From Chitinibacter sp. FCG-7 (lineage in GTDB: Bacteria; Pseudomonadota; Gammaproteobacteria; Burkholderiales; Chitinibacteraceae): a stretch of DNA of 64,000 bases. The number at the start of each line of letters is the position of its first letter. The first letter of the stretch is position 1. The notes under the pieces were generated by a model. That model searched no databases and was not told the origin of the DNA. It saw only the letters and a list, made by a program, of their open reading frames with translations. Positions 17,179-25,597 of this stretch are shown piece after piece. Position numbers and translations under genes: made by a program. The stretch lies in contig NZ_CP157355.1 in assembly GCF_040047665.1 (NCBI RefSeq), forward strand, positions 186,001 through 250,000, read 5' to 3'.

Positions 17179-18246
17179 TTAGCGATTTTTTGGATTGCCC
17201 TTGCTATCGAGCTCAGTCCAATAACCTTCCAGCTTGAGCTCCTTAATGGCTTGCTGCTGGTATTTGGGTTCAAACCAGTCGTTCACCTCAAAACCCTTGC
17301 GGATAAACTTGAATTTCAATGAATCCTGAATGGCATCACGATATTGCGCGACAAAAAAATCATCGAGCAAGGGGCTGGAGCGGACTTTCAAATCCGAGCC
17401 ATCCAGATCGCGCTTGTACGCCGCGTAGGAAGTCCCGGATTTGGCCCACTCCTGCAAGGTTTTATCCCGGTTTTTGGGCTCGGAAATCTCGGCGGCGGTT
17501 TTGACCACCACATTGACCAGCCGTTGCGTTAAGGCCGGATTGGCTTTTTCAAACTCCTCGGTCACCAGAATATGCCCCTGGCGAGTCAATACGGCGGGCT
17601 GATTTTTATTGGTGTAGATGATTTTGACCAAGCCACGATCAACCAGCTGAAACACGTCCGAACCAAACCACGCGCCATCGACGTCTTTCGTTGCAATGGC
17701 AGCCTGTGTCGTGGCGGTATCCATATTGATCAGCTTGAAATCGCGCTCGGTCAGCCCTTTCTGATCCAGAATTTTATTCACCAGCAACTGGGTATTGGTG
17801 CCTTTGAACAAAGCGACTTTTTTGCCTTTCAAGTCTTCAAGCTTGCTGGCCGGTGAATCGCTGGGCACGCCAAAATAAATCGTGCCATAGCGGCTGGTCG
17901 CCAGAATCAAGCGGGTTTTCAGCCCGCCCGCTTTGCCCACAATCGCGGGCATATCGCCTTGCGAGGCAAAATCAAGCAGCTTGTTGGCAAAAGCCTCATT
18001 CACTGCCGGGCCAGCGCCTTTAAAGAAATTCCATTCGACCTTGATACCGTCTTTTTTAAATTCATTCTCGATCAGGCCACGGATATGGGCGTTGGACAAA
18101 GCCGATCCGCCCACCACCGGGCAGCTGCCCGTGCCGACCTGAGCCACGCCAATGCGAATGACTTTAGCCGGGTCGGCCCAGGCCAAGGCGGGTAACAGTG
18201 CGGTAGCCAGCAAGGCGATGGCTAATTTTTGTTTAGTGTTTTTCAT
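17179..18246 (-). CDS. AtsR/SsuA-type ABC periplasmic binding protein (orphan)
   Basis: This 355-residue protein starts with a Sec signal peptide (KNTKQKLAIALLATALLPALAWA, cut before DPAK). It is a close paralogue of the binding protein at 46667-47737 in the sulfate-ester operon, sharing IRIGVAxVGTG, FKGAGPAVNEA, GKKVALFKGTN and INMDTATT. It presumably binds a sulfonate or sulfate ester for an ABC importer, but no permease or ATPase gene adjoins it, so it may share the Ats transporter. The ATG at 18246 is chosen for the signal peptide; an upstream extension has none. A sigma-54 promoter lies 57 bp upstream. Confidence 0.82.
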   Translation of the reverse strand: MKNTKQKLAIALLATALLPALAWADPAKVIRIGVAQVGTGSCPVVGGSALSNAHIRGLIENEFKKDGIKVEWNFFKGAGPAVNEAFANKLLDFASQGDMPAIVGKAGGLKTRLILATSRYGTIYFGVPSDSPASKLEDLKGKKVALFKGTNTQLLVNKILDQKGLTERDFKLINMDTATTQAAIATKDVDGAWFGSDVFQLVDRGLVKIIYTNKNQPAVLTRQGHILVTEEFEKANPALTQRLVNVVVKTAAEISEPKNRDKTLQEWAKSGTSYAAYKRDLDGSDLKVRSSPLLDDFFVAQYRDAIQDSLKFKFIRKGFEVNDWFEPKYQQQAIKELKLEGYWTELDSKGNPKNR

Positions 18247-18302
18247 CCAGTGATCCCCTATGTGCTCAACATACGTCGCCAAAATTGCGACAAGCTGACT
18301 TC

Positions 18303-18318
18303 TGCACAAAGCATGCCA
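18303..18318 (-). promoter_or_regulatory. Sigma-54 promoter
   Basis: Read on the minus strand this is TGGCATGCTTTGTGCA, with GG-N10-GC spacing and a good -24 half; the -12 half has GTGC instead of TTGC. It lies 57 bp before the binding protein start. The rest of the 322-bp gap to 18568 is divergent promoter space; it holds a TGCTGCTTTTGCAGCA palindrome near 18352. Confidence 0.65.
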
Positions 18319-18568
18319 AAACATGCGCAGCGCCACAGCAAGCCACGAGTGCTGCTTTTGCAGCAAAATGCCACCGGAATCAGCCTGCAATCTGTAGGTA
18401 ATCCAGCAGAAAAACCGTTTTTACCCCGTAAGCCCATTAGTGGCTCAGGTTGAAAACGCAACAAAGTGCGCAATAGACGCCTACTTTTAGAACAGTTGCG
18501 CTGCTGGTACGCCCTTTGCTTGAACGATGGGCGCATTTGCGCGCCAAACACGCCAACAGGAATCAACG

Positions 18569-19111
18569 ATGACAACACCGCTCGAGCAAATTGCACTGCA
18601 GACGATTACCGCCCAAACCACCACGCTGGCGAGCTTTCCAGCCAAGGCCAAACTGATTGTGAATGTGGCTTCGCGCTGCGGGCTGACACCGCAATATACC
18701 GGGCTGGAAGCGCTTTACCGGCAGCACCAGGCGGCTGGTTTGCTGGTGCTGGGCTTTCCGGCCAATAACTTCAAACAACAGGAGCCAGGAACAGATGAGG
18801 AAATCGCTGCGTTTTGCAGCAGCGAATACGGCGTGAGCTTTCCTTTGTTTAGCAAAATATCGGTCACCGGTGCCGATATTCACCCCCTCTATCAAACACT
18901 GACCCGCGCACATCCTGAGCGCATCGGTGGCGAAAGCTTCCGCAGCCGTCTGGCCGAACGCGGCATCACACCTGAACACCTGACTGACATTCTGTGGAAT
19001 TTTGAGAAATTCCTGCTTGATGAACACAACCAGATCGTAGCCCGCTTTGCGCCCAATATCGCCGCCGATGATCCGGCATTACTGGACGAGCTGGCCAAAT
19101 TGCTGAGTTAA
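18569..19111 (+). CDS. Glutathione peroxidase family protein
   Basis: This 180-residue thioredoxin-fold peroxidase has peroxidatic Cys37 in NVASRCGLTPQYTGLEALY, the LGFPANNFKQQEPG segment (NFGNQE-like, with Gln), and WNFEKFLLD with the catalytic Trp and Phe. It is a Cys-type enzyme of the BtuE/Gpx group and would reduce hydroperoxides with thioredoxin or glutathione. The ATG at 18569 follows AGGAATC; the upstream in-frame start lacks a ribosome site. It is divergent from the AtsR-like gene and precedes the rhodanese gene. Its only Met is the initiator. Confidence 0.88.
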   Translation: MTTPLEQIALQTITAQTTTLASFPAKAKLIVNVASRCGLTPQYTGLEALYRQHQAAGLLVLGFPANNFKQQEPGTDEEIAAFCSSEYGVSFPLFSKISVTGADIHPLYQTLTRAHPERIGGESFRSRLAERGITPEHLTDILWNFEKFLLDEHNQIVARFAPNIAADDPALLDELAKLLS

Positions 19112-19126
19112 ATACACTACAGGGTA

Positions 19127-19156
19127 TAAGGCTGAGCGCATTGTTTAGCCTTACTT
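19127..19156 (+). terminator. Weak terminator after the peroxidase gene
   Basis: A 7-bp stem, TAAGGCT / AGCCTTA, is followed by CTTTT. The remaining stretch to 19411 holds AT-rich sequence with two ATATTCC words and is probably the promoter of the rhodanese gene; nothing else was recognised. Confidence 0.45.
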
Positions 19157-19411
19157 TTAGGAACATACCCCAATCATTGCAACTGTGGCAGCGACAGACT
19201 CTGTGTAGGACTTACCCAACTTTGCCTTTGGCCTAGGTGGAATCTCCTGCTAGAACTGGGCGCTGTAGTCGTAGCTAGCAACAGTACTGATGATGATTAA
19301 CTCGCTGCGTTGGCTAGCACGCCATTTTCACTTCTAAAAATATTCCAAAATATTATTTTGTAGATATTTGATATTCCAATAGAGTCTAAACTTCATTTCC
19401 AGGAGTTGACC

Positions 19412-20335
19412 ATGTTACTAAACCGACTATTTCGCCAGCTGCAACTGGCCAGCGCCGTCCTGATCATCTCACTGCCTGCCATGGCCAGTGATTTTCTGGT
19501 CAATACCGACTGGCTTGAAAAAAATCTGAACAATCCGAAAGTTCGCCTGATTGAGGTCAGCGTCAATCCCGGCCTGTTTGAGCGTGGCCATATCCCGGGC
19601 GCGGTGAATTTACCTTGGCACACCGAGCTGGTGGATACCGTCAAACGGGACATGGTGTCGCGTGAGCGCTTTGAGCAAACGCTGCGCAAAGCGGGGGTCA
19701 ACAATGACAGCACCATCGTGCTGTATGGCGACACCAATAACTGGTTTGCCGCCTGGGGCGCATGGATTTTTGATGTTTACAACGTCAAAAACGTCAAGCT
19801 GCTCGATGGTGGCCGCAAAAAATGGGAAGCCGAAAACCGCCCATTGACCCCACTGGCCAGCAGCCCTGCGCTGGGCAATATCAAGCTGGCGAAAGCCAAC
19901 ACCGCGCTGCGGGCACGACTACCTGATGTACTGGCAGTGGCCGAAAAGCGCAGCAATGGCGTGCTGGTGGATATTCGCTCACCGGATGAATACAGCGGGA
20001 AAATCTTTGCACCCGCCGGCGTGGATGAATTATCCGTACGGGCTGGTCATGTCCCCGGCGCGGTGAATGTACCATGGAGTAAAGCAGTCGCCGCAGATGG
20101 CACCTTCAAGCCGGTGGAAGAGCTGCGCAAGCTGTACGCCGAAGCGGGTGTTGACGGCAAAAAACCGGTGATCACCTATTGCCGGATTGGCGAGCGCTCT
20201 AGTCACACCTGGTTTGCGCTGAAAAAACTACTGGGCTATGACGTGCGTAACTACGATGGCTCATGGACCGAATACGGCAACAGCGTGGGCGTACCCATCA
20301 CCAACCTGGCCGGCACCGTCTGGGGCGGCAAGTAA
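19412..20335 (+). CDS. Periplasmic thiosulfate sulfurtransferase (tandem rhodanese)
   Basis: This 307-residue protein has an N-terminal signal peptide (hydrophobic ASAVLIISLPAMA) and two rhodanese domains, about residues 30-150 and 170-290. The catalytic loop CRIGERS with Cys257 is in the second domain; the first is the inactive type. It would transfer sulfane sulfur from thiosulfate to cyanide or thiol acceptors in the periplasm. AGGAG at 19401-19405 sets the ATG at 19412. The next gene encodes a YeeE-type thiosulfate carrier, so the pair probably handles thiosulfate uptake. Confidence 0.88.
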   Translation: MLLNRLFRQLQLASAVLIISLPAMASDFLVNTDWLEKNLNNPKVRLIEVSVNPGLFERGHIPGAVNLPWHTELVDTVKRDMVSRERFEQTLRKAGVNNDSTIVLYGDTNNWFAAWGAWIFDVYNVKNVKLLDGGRKKWEAENRPLTPLASSPALGNIKLAKANTALRARLPDVLAVAEKRSNGVLVDIRSPDEYSGKIFAPAGVDELSVRAGHVPGAVNVPWSKAVAADGTFKPVEELRKLYAEAGVDGKKPVITYCRIGERSSHTWFALKKLLGYDVRNYDGSWTEYGNSVGVPITNLAGTVWGGK

Positions 20336-20350
20336 TTCCGAGTCACCAAG

Positions 20351-20385
20351 GCCCAATACCTCAAAGCTTTACAGGGGTATTGGGC
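20351..20385 (+). promoter_or_regulatory. Hairpin between rhodanese and YeeE genes
   Basis: Arms GCCCAATACC (20351-20360) and GGTATTGGGC (20376-20385) are perfect inverted repeats of 10 bp with no T-run. It could lower read-through or stabilise the upstream message. Confidence 0.5.
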
Positions 20386-20422
20386 TACACATCAAACATC
20401 GCATATCTCTTCGGGCTATACC

Positions 20423-21617
20423 ATGCCAAGTCCCCTCCCCCCATCCATCGCGCCCCTGTGGCAAGCCAAACCCTGGCAATACCTACTCTCAGCCCCTAGC
20501 CCTGCTGGGAGCCTTGTTCAGTGCATGGTATATAAGCCAACAGCCCGAGCTCGATCCGGGCTTATCGCTATCGCTGCTATTTGGTCTGATTTTTGGCGCA
20601 ATTTTGCAGCGTAGCCGCTTTTGCTTTTACTGCGTCAGCCGCGATTTTCTGAGTGAGCGCAAGGTGGATGGTCTGCTTGGCATTTTGCTGGCGCTGGCGG
20701 TGGGCACGCTGGGCTATCACGCCATTTTCGGCGCTTTTTTACCCGAAGCCACACCGGGACGATTGCCACCTGGCGCCCATATTGGCCCTGTCAGCTGGGT
20801 ATTGCTGGCTGGCGCGCTGATGTTTGGCTTTGGCATGGCACTGGCCAAATCTTGCGTCAGCGCCGTACTCTATCGCTTGGGTGAAGGCCACTTCGCGGGG
20901 CTTGTCGTGCTCGCCGGCGTTGTACCCGGTTTTGTGCTTGGCTTTCTAAGTTGGAATCCGCTTTATCTGTGGCAGATTCAATCCGCGCCGGTCGTTTGGC
21001 TACCCGCGCATTTCGGCTACGGCGGATCATTACTCATCCAGCTACTGGCGCTGGCAGTGCTGGCGGCGGTATTACTGCACTTTGGCCGACGCGACGAACA
21101 GAGCGCCGCAGCCAGCAGCAATTTGCCCAGCCTGCTCTTCGCCCGGCGCTGGCCGACCTATATCGGCGGGATTTTGATCGCCATGCTGGGTACGATCTCC
21201 TTTCTGCGGCTCAGCCCCTTGGGCGTCACCGCAGAAATCGGCAGCGTGGCCCGCACATTGGGCAGCCAATTATCATGGTTTCCAGAGCGACTGGAGGGGC
21301 TGGATAGTTTTCGCGGCTGCGCCACCGTCATTAAAGAGACGCTGCTATCACGCAATGGGGTATTTATCGCAGCCCTGATCGTTGGCGCATGGGCCGCCGC
21401 ACTGCCTGCAGGCCAATTCAAACCAGCCCTACCCGCCTGGCGCGAGCTACCCCGATTATTTGTCGGTGGGGTGCTCATGGGCTGGGGAGGCATGCTGGCG
21501 CTCGGCTGCACGGTAGGCACCCTGCTGTCGGGCATCATGGCTGCAGCCTTATCGGGCTGGGTATTCCTGCTGTTTGCCGGGCTTGGATTGTGGCTGGGGT
21601 GGCGTAGCTGGCGCTAG
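20423..21617 (+). pseudogene. YeeE/YedE-family thiosulfate carrier, frameshifted near start
   Basis: With one frame correction this gives about 397 residues of a multi-spanning protein. It has the paired Cys-containing repeats of the YeeE (TsuA) family: FGMALAKSCVSAVLYRLGEGH in the first half, FRGCATV, and MGWGGMLALGCTVGTLLSG in the second. TsuA imports thiosulfate through these cysteines. The start ATG at 20423 leads into IAPLWQAKPWQYL, but the frame then breaks: near 20492-20496 an extra C (AGCCCCTAGCC) is needed out to enter LALLGALFSAWY. Everything after it is intact. Whether this is an assembly error or a real mutation cannot be decided from sequence alone. Confidence 0.75.
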
Positions 21618-21630
21618 ATGCTCGCCAAGG

Positions 21631-21643
21631 CAGCAAGTTGCTG
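21631..21643. promoter_or_regulatory. CAGCAA-N-TTGCTG palindrome, candidate activator site
   Basis: CAGCAAGTTGCTG is identical to the 13-mer at 8858-8870 and lies 73 bp before the sigma-54 promoter at 21716. Confidence 0.5.
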
Positions 21644-21715
21644 GCTGCACTGCTGATTTATCGACACTCGTACCCGAATAAACCAATTTTGATGCCCCTG
21701 ATCGCCATTTCTGGC

Positions 21716-21731
21716 TGGCATGTAATTTGCT
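21716..21731 (+). promoter_or_regulatory. Sigma-54 promoter
   Basis: TGGCATGTAATTTGCT has GG at 21717-21718 and GC at 21729-21730, and the TTGCT -12 element is consensus. It lies 38 bp before the dehydrogenase start. Confidence 0.8.
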
Positions 21732-21768
21732 CAATGCTCATGGCTAATTGCCATGGAGGCCACAGGAT

Positions 21769-22749
21769 ATGGGTGCAGCATTGCCAAAATTACACAAGCT
21801 CGTTGTGGGCCAGCATCTGAATGATGCTGCGATTGAGTCAATCCAGCGCCACGCGCCGCAGCTTTCGATCCATCGCTTAAGCCAACACTGGGATGATCTG
21901 GCCGATGCCGATGCATTCTGGCCGGGGCTGGAGTCGCCCGATGGTGACACGCTGCTGGCGGTGGCACCCAAATTGAAATGGCTGCAGTCGTTTGGCGCGG
22001 GGGTTGATCGCTGGCTGAGCCCTTCGCTGATTAAGAGCAATTTAATCGTGACCAATGCCAGTGGTATTCACGGTACGCAAATTGCTGAGCACGCGCTGGG
22101 CTTAATCCTGAGTTTCGCCCGTGGCTTTGGCACGCTGCTGCGCGGCCAGCAGCAAGCACTGCATCATCCAACGCTTAATCAATTCGAGCTATCGGGGCAG
22201 ACGCTACTGATTATTGGTTTCGGGCGGATTGCCCGCGATATTGCGCCGCGCGCGGCAGCATTCGGGCTCAAGGTGATCGGCGTCAAGCAATCCGAACCCG
22301 ATCCTGCTGCCCCACTACCCGCTAGCGTGGATGAAATTGTCGGCGTTGATCAGCTCGCTGCCGCGCTAAGCCGGGCCGATCATGTTATTTCACTGCTGCC
22401 ACTCACCGCTGCCACGCAGGGCTTTTTTGATGCCCAGCGCTTTGCGCAATTCAAACCGGGTGCTTATTTCTACAACCTGGGGCGCGGCGCTTCGGTTGAT
22501 CATCTGGCACTGTATACCGCTTTGCAAGGCGGCCATCTGGCCGGTGCCGGGCTCGATGTGACCGAGCCAGAACCATTGCCACTGGAGCATCCTTTGCGCC
22601 AGCTCAGCAATGTTCTGCTCACCGCGCATACTGCCGGCGCTAGCCCGCATTATCAGCAACGCGCACTCGCCGTGGCGCTCGATAATCTGCAACGCTTTCA
22701 AAGCGGCTTGCCACTGATCAATCTGGTTAATAAACACGCAGGCTACTGA
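21769..22749 (+). CDS. D-isomer-specific 2-hydroxyacid dehydrogenase family protein
   Basis: This 326-residue protein has the NAD-binding signature LLIIGFGRIARDIAPRAAAFG near residue 145, ASGIHGTQIAEHALGLIL before it, NLGRGASVDHLAL, and the catalytic Arg/Glu/His set, with His in TAHTAGASPHY. It resembles glyoxylate/hydroxypyruvate-reductase-like members. The ATG at 21769 has GGAGG 10 bp upstream. It heads a set with an FMN reductase and a dienelactone hydrolase and has its own sigma-54 promoter. No Cys and no internal Met, which ties it to sulfur starvation although its substrate is unknown. Confidence 0.82.
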   Translation: MGAALPKLHKLVVGQHLNDAAIESIQRHAPQLSIHRLSQHWDDLADADAFWPGLESPDGDTLLAVAPKLKWLQSFGAGVDRWLSPSLIKSNLIVTNASGIHGTQIAEHALGLILSFARGFGTLLRGQQQALHHPTLNQFELSGQTLLIIGFGRIARDIAPRAAAFGLKVIGVKQSEPDPAAPLPASVDEIVGVDQLAAALSRADHVISLLPLTAATQGFFDAQRFAQFKPGAYFYNLGRGASVDHLALYTALQGGHLAGAGLDVTEPEPLPLEHPLRQLSNVLLTAHTAGASPHYQQRALAVALDNLQRFQSGLPLINLVNKHAGY

Positions 22750-22771
22750 TTCACTACCGCAAGGACATTGT

Positions 22772-23338
22772 ATGGCTTACTTGGTATTTTCTGGCTCAAC
22801 ACGACGCAATTCATATCATACCCACCTGGCGCATGCGGCTGTAGATCAGCTTGATCAAAGCGGGCAGGCATATACCCTACTTGATCTGGCTGATTATCCG
22901 CTGCCTATTTACGATGGTGATATTGAGGCGGCGGGCCTGCCGGAAAACGCCCGCACGCTGCGCCAGATCTTCGCCCGCCATCACGGCTTGGTGATTGCCA
23001 ACCCGGAATACAATGGCTCGATCACGCCGCTGCTGAAAAATGTGCTCGACTGGGTTTCGCGCAAAGACGACAGCGTTAAAGACATCGAGCCGTATGCGGG
23101 CAAAACCGCGCTCTTACTCGCTACTTCGCCCGGCAGCCTGGCGGGCCAGCGCGCCATTCGCCACACCCGGGAAATATTAACTTCGCTTAATGCCATTGTG
23201 CTGCCTCAGCATGTGGCGGTGCCCACCGCATCACAGGCTTTTGCGCCAAATGGCGAATTAATCGACGAGAAACAGAAAGCGGCACTGAAAACACAGCTCA
23301 ATGCCTTGATTCAACTGACCGAAAAGCTGGCTGACTAA
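22772..23338 (+). CDS. NADPH-dependent FMN reductase
   Basis: This 188-residue flavodoxin-like protein has an N-terminal phosphate loop FSGSTRRNSYHT, ANPEYNGSITPLLKNVLDW for the flavin ring, and LLATSPGSLAGQR, typical of the FMN-red (ChrR/azoreductase) family. It lies 22 bp after the dehydrogenase gene on the same strand and is probably co-transcribed. It could supply reduced flavin to the two-component monooxygenases in the window. It has no Cys and only the initiator Met. Confidence 0.85.
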   Translation: MAYLVFSGSTRRNSYHTHLAHAAVDQLDQSGQAYTLLDLADYPLPIYDGDIEAAGLPENARTLRQIFARHHGLVIANPEYNGSITPLLKNVLDWVSRKDDSVKDIEPYAGKTALLLATSPGSLAGQRAIRHTREILTSLNAIVLPQHVAVPTASQAFAPNGELIDEKQKAALKTQLNALIQLTEKLAD

Positions 23339-23359
23339 CACACCGCCGACCAAGAACCA

Positions 23360-24148
23360 ATGATGAGCACAGCCTTCACCCCAGCAGTAGCTACCGTTGA
23401 AAGCACCCGCATCCACACTGATGAGCAGGGCCTAGTCACACGCGACATCCGTTTTTTGAGGGATGACACGCACATTACCGCCTATGTCGCACAACCGGAA
23501 GGCACCGGGCCATTTCCGGTGGTTTTGCTGGTGCACGAGATTTTTGGCGTGCATGAGCATATTCGCGATGTGGCGCGCCGCCTGGCCAAGCTGGGCTATC
23601 TGAGCATTGCGCCTGAATTATTTTCGCGCCAAGGTGATGTGAGCCAGCTACACAGCATTGATGAAATCCGCCCGATTGTGGCCCAAGTACCGGACACTCA
23701 GGTATTGGCCGATCTGGATGCCGCGCTGGACTGGGTGGTGCAGCATGGCGGCGATCCTGAGCGGGTGGCGATCACCGGGTTTTGCTGGGGTGGCCGGATT
23801 ACCTGGCTGTACGCCGCGCACCAAAGCAAGATCAAGGCGGCTGTGGCATGGTATGGCCGCCTGCAAGGCGAGCGCAATCATCTACAGCCTAGCCATCCTA
23901 TTGATGCGAGTGCTCAGCTGCAGGCACCTGTGCTGGGCTTATACGCCAGCGACGATAGCGGCATTCCACTGGATGATGTCACCCGTTTTCAAGCCGCGCT
24001 TGCGGCAGTGGAATCTCCATCACGGGTAATTGTTTACCCCGGCGCACCGCACGCTTTTTATGCTGATTATCGCCCAAGCTATCGCACCAGTGCAGCGAGA
24101 GATGGCTGGCAGAAGCTGCAAAACTGGCTACGCCAGCACGGGGTATAA
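23360..24148 (+). CDS. Dienelactone hydrolase family protein
   Basis: This 262-residue alpha/beta hydrolase has LLVHEIFGVHEHIRDVARRLAK with the conserved Glu, ITGFCWGGR as the nucleophile elbow with the active-site Cys, and PGAPHAFYADYRPSY with the catalytic His. The sole Cys is the nucleophile, and Met appears only in the doubled start ATGATG. It is 21 bp after the FMN reductase gene, so it is the third gene of the sigma-54 transcript. DLH members hydrolyse lactones or esters; the substrate here is not evident. Confidence 0.85.
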   Translation: MMSTAFTPAVATVESTRIHTDEQGLVTRDIRFLRDDTHITAYVAQPEGTGPFPVVLLVHEIFGVHEHIRDVARRLAKLGYLSIAPELFSRQGDVSQLHSIDEIRPIVAQVPDTQVLADLDAALDWVVQHGGDPERVAITGFCWGGRITWLYAAHQSKIKAAVAWYGRLQGERNHLQPSHPIDASAQLQAPVLGLYASDDSGIPLDDVTRFQAALAAVESPSRVIVYPGAPHAFYADYRPSYRTSAARDGWQKLQNWLRQHGV

Positions 24149-24173
24149 AGCCATTCGCTGCGGTTTTATACCC
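24141..24173 (+). terminator. Hairpin terminator after the dienelactone hydrolase gene
   Basis: GGGTATAAAGCC and GGTTTTATACCC form a near-perfect 12-bp stem (one mismatch) spanning the stop codon region. No long T-run follows. Confidence 0.55.
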
Positions 24174-24201
24174 ACACATTTTATATTCAATTAAGAACTA
24201 T

Positions 24202-24226
24202 CATTAATACTTAATAGTATTTAATG
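24202..24226. promoter_or_regulatory. AT-rich palindrome in the ssuA promoter region
   Basis: AATACT-TAAT-AGTATT is a perfect 16-bp palindrome, extended imperfectly to CATTAATACT/AGTATTTAATG, about 85-105 bp before ssuA. It may be a regulator site (CysB-type is a guess). No sigma-54 motif was seen in this promoter. Confidence 0.35.
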
Positions 24227-24309
24227 AAATATAAAGCTCGCCGTATAGTGGTGCTCGAAACACAAGGCTAAACGACCTTGTGAGAACAACACCACATATG
24301 GAGAGCATC

Positions 24310-25236
24310 ATGCTAAAGAAGATTTTTAAATCAACGCTCGTCGCAGGCCTGACCATTGGTTTACTGGGTACAGCGCAAGCTGAAGAATTGCGGATCGGTT
24401 TCCAGAAATACGGCACGCTCACCGTACTGAAAGCCCGCGAAACACTGGAAGCGCGCTTAAAACCGCTGGGCTGGAATGTACGCTGGATCGAATTTCCAGC
24501 AGGCCCCCAACTGCTGGAAGGCCTGAATGTCGGCTCGATCGACTTTGGCACCACCGGTGAAGCCCCACCGATTTTTGCCCAGGCAGCAGGCGCCAATCTG
24601 GTTTACGTCGGCAATGAGCCACCCGCCCCGAGCGCCGAAGCGATTGTGGTGCCTAAAGGCTCAGCGATCAAAACGGTTGCTGATTTGAGAGGCAAAAAAA
24701 TCGCGCTCAATAAAGGCTCGAATGTGCATTACCTGCTGGTAAAAGCACTGGAAAACGCAGGTCTGAAATACAGCGATGTGCAAACCGTATTCCTGCCGCC
24801 CGCCGATGCCCGCGCCGCGTTTGAGCGTGGCTCAGTCGATGCCTGGGTGATTTGGGACCCATTCCTTGCCGCAGCGGAGAAACAGATCGGCGCCAAAATT
24901 CTGCGCGATGGCAAAGGTCTGGTGGCTAACCATCAATTTTTCCTCGCCACCCGCAGCTTTGCCGAGAAAAACCCGAAAGTACTCGCACAGCTTTTGGATG
25001 AATTGGATAAAACCGATGACTGGGCCAGCAAAAATCAGGCTGAAACCGTGAAAGAAATTGCGCCTTTGCTTGGCTTAAGCCCGGAAATTGTGCAGCTGGC
25101 CGTAGCCCGTTACAGCTACGGGGTAAAACCGGTCGATGCCAAAGTGGCCGCAGCCCAACAGCAGATTGCCGACGCTTTCCACGAGCTGAAGCTGATTCCC
25201 AAGCCCATCAAGATCAAAGATGCCTTGCTGAAATAA
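24310..25236 (+). CDS. ssuA: Aliphatic sulfonate-binding protein SsuA
   Basis: This 308-residue periplasmic binding protein has a signal peptide (KKIFKSTLVAGLTIGLLGTAQA, cut before EELR) and the SsuA signatures LRIGFQKYGTL, GSIDFGTTGEAPPIFAQAAG, LNKGSNVHYLL and DAWVIWDPFLAAAE. It captures alkanesulfonates for SsuBC. The ATG at 24310 is preferred because GGAGAG lies 5 bp upstream; ATG 24298 is possible. It leads the set ssuA-ssuD-ssuC-ssuB, with a 361-bp gap holding a palindromic repeat before ssuD. No Cys, and Met only at the start. Confidence 0.9.
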   Translation: MLKKIFKSTLVAGLTIGLLGTAQAEELRIGFQKYGTLTVLKARETLEARLKPLGWNVRWIEFPAGPQLLEGLNVGSIDFGTTGEAPPIFAQAAGANLVYVGNEPPAPSAEAIVVPKGSAIKTVADLRGKKIALNKGSNVHYLLVKALENAGLKYSDVQTVFLPPADARAAFERGSVDAWVIWDPFLAAAEKQIGAKILRDGKGLVANHQFFLATRSFAEKNPKVLAQLLDELDKTDDWASKNQAETVKEIAPLLGLSPEIVQLAVARYSYGVKPVDAKVAAAQQQIADAFHELKLIPKPIKIKDALLK

Positions 25237-25337
25237 GGCAGGTTCAAACGCCAGCAGTGCCCCGTTCCCCAGAGGCATAGGTATCTACACAACTCCGCTG
25301 CTGGCTTAAAAACGCAGCAAGTCGAGCTGCCACAGTA

Positions 25338-25447
25338 GTTTCCCCCTTTGTAAAAGGGGACTAAGGGGATTTGGCACTATTTCAGCAGTTAAAATCACTC
25401 AAATAGTGCAGAAATCCCCCCTAACCCCCTTCGACGAAGGGGGGAAC
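25338..25447. repeat. Three-stem palindromic repeat between ssuA and ssuD
   Basis: Two arms of about 47 bp (25338-25384 and 25399-25447) are imperfect inverted repeats. Each arm folds on its own: CCCCTTTGTAAAAGGGG on the left, CCCCCTTCGACGAAGGGGG on the right. The centre pairs through CACTATTT / AAATAGTG. It fills much of the 361-bp ssuA-ssuD gap and may limit read-through. It looks like a MITE-type non-coding repeat; no coding capacity. Confidence 0.7.
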
Positions 25448-25597
25448 AAATGCGGAAAACTTGTGTAAATGCGTATGTCCCAGAGGGACAGGGTGCTGCG
25501 CTCAGCAAACACACTACGCAAACCACTGATTAATAGGTATACGCCCACAGGCCAATAAATACATTGCCTTCAGCATTATACCCATCAAGGATATGAG

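Noticed and set aside
20238..20490. Long in-frame extension before the YeeE-type carrier
   Set aside because: It lies within and just after the rhodanese gene in another frame; the carrier really starts at 20423 and is joined through a one-base indel.
25321..25460. CRISPR-like repeat
   Set aside because: The repeats are inverted, not direct and regularly spaced; it is a cruciform element.
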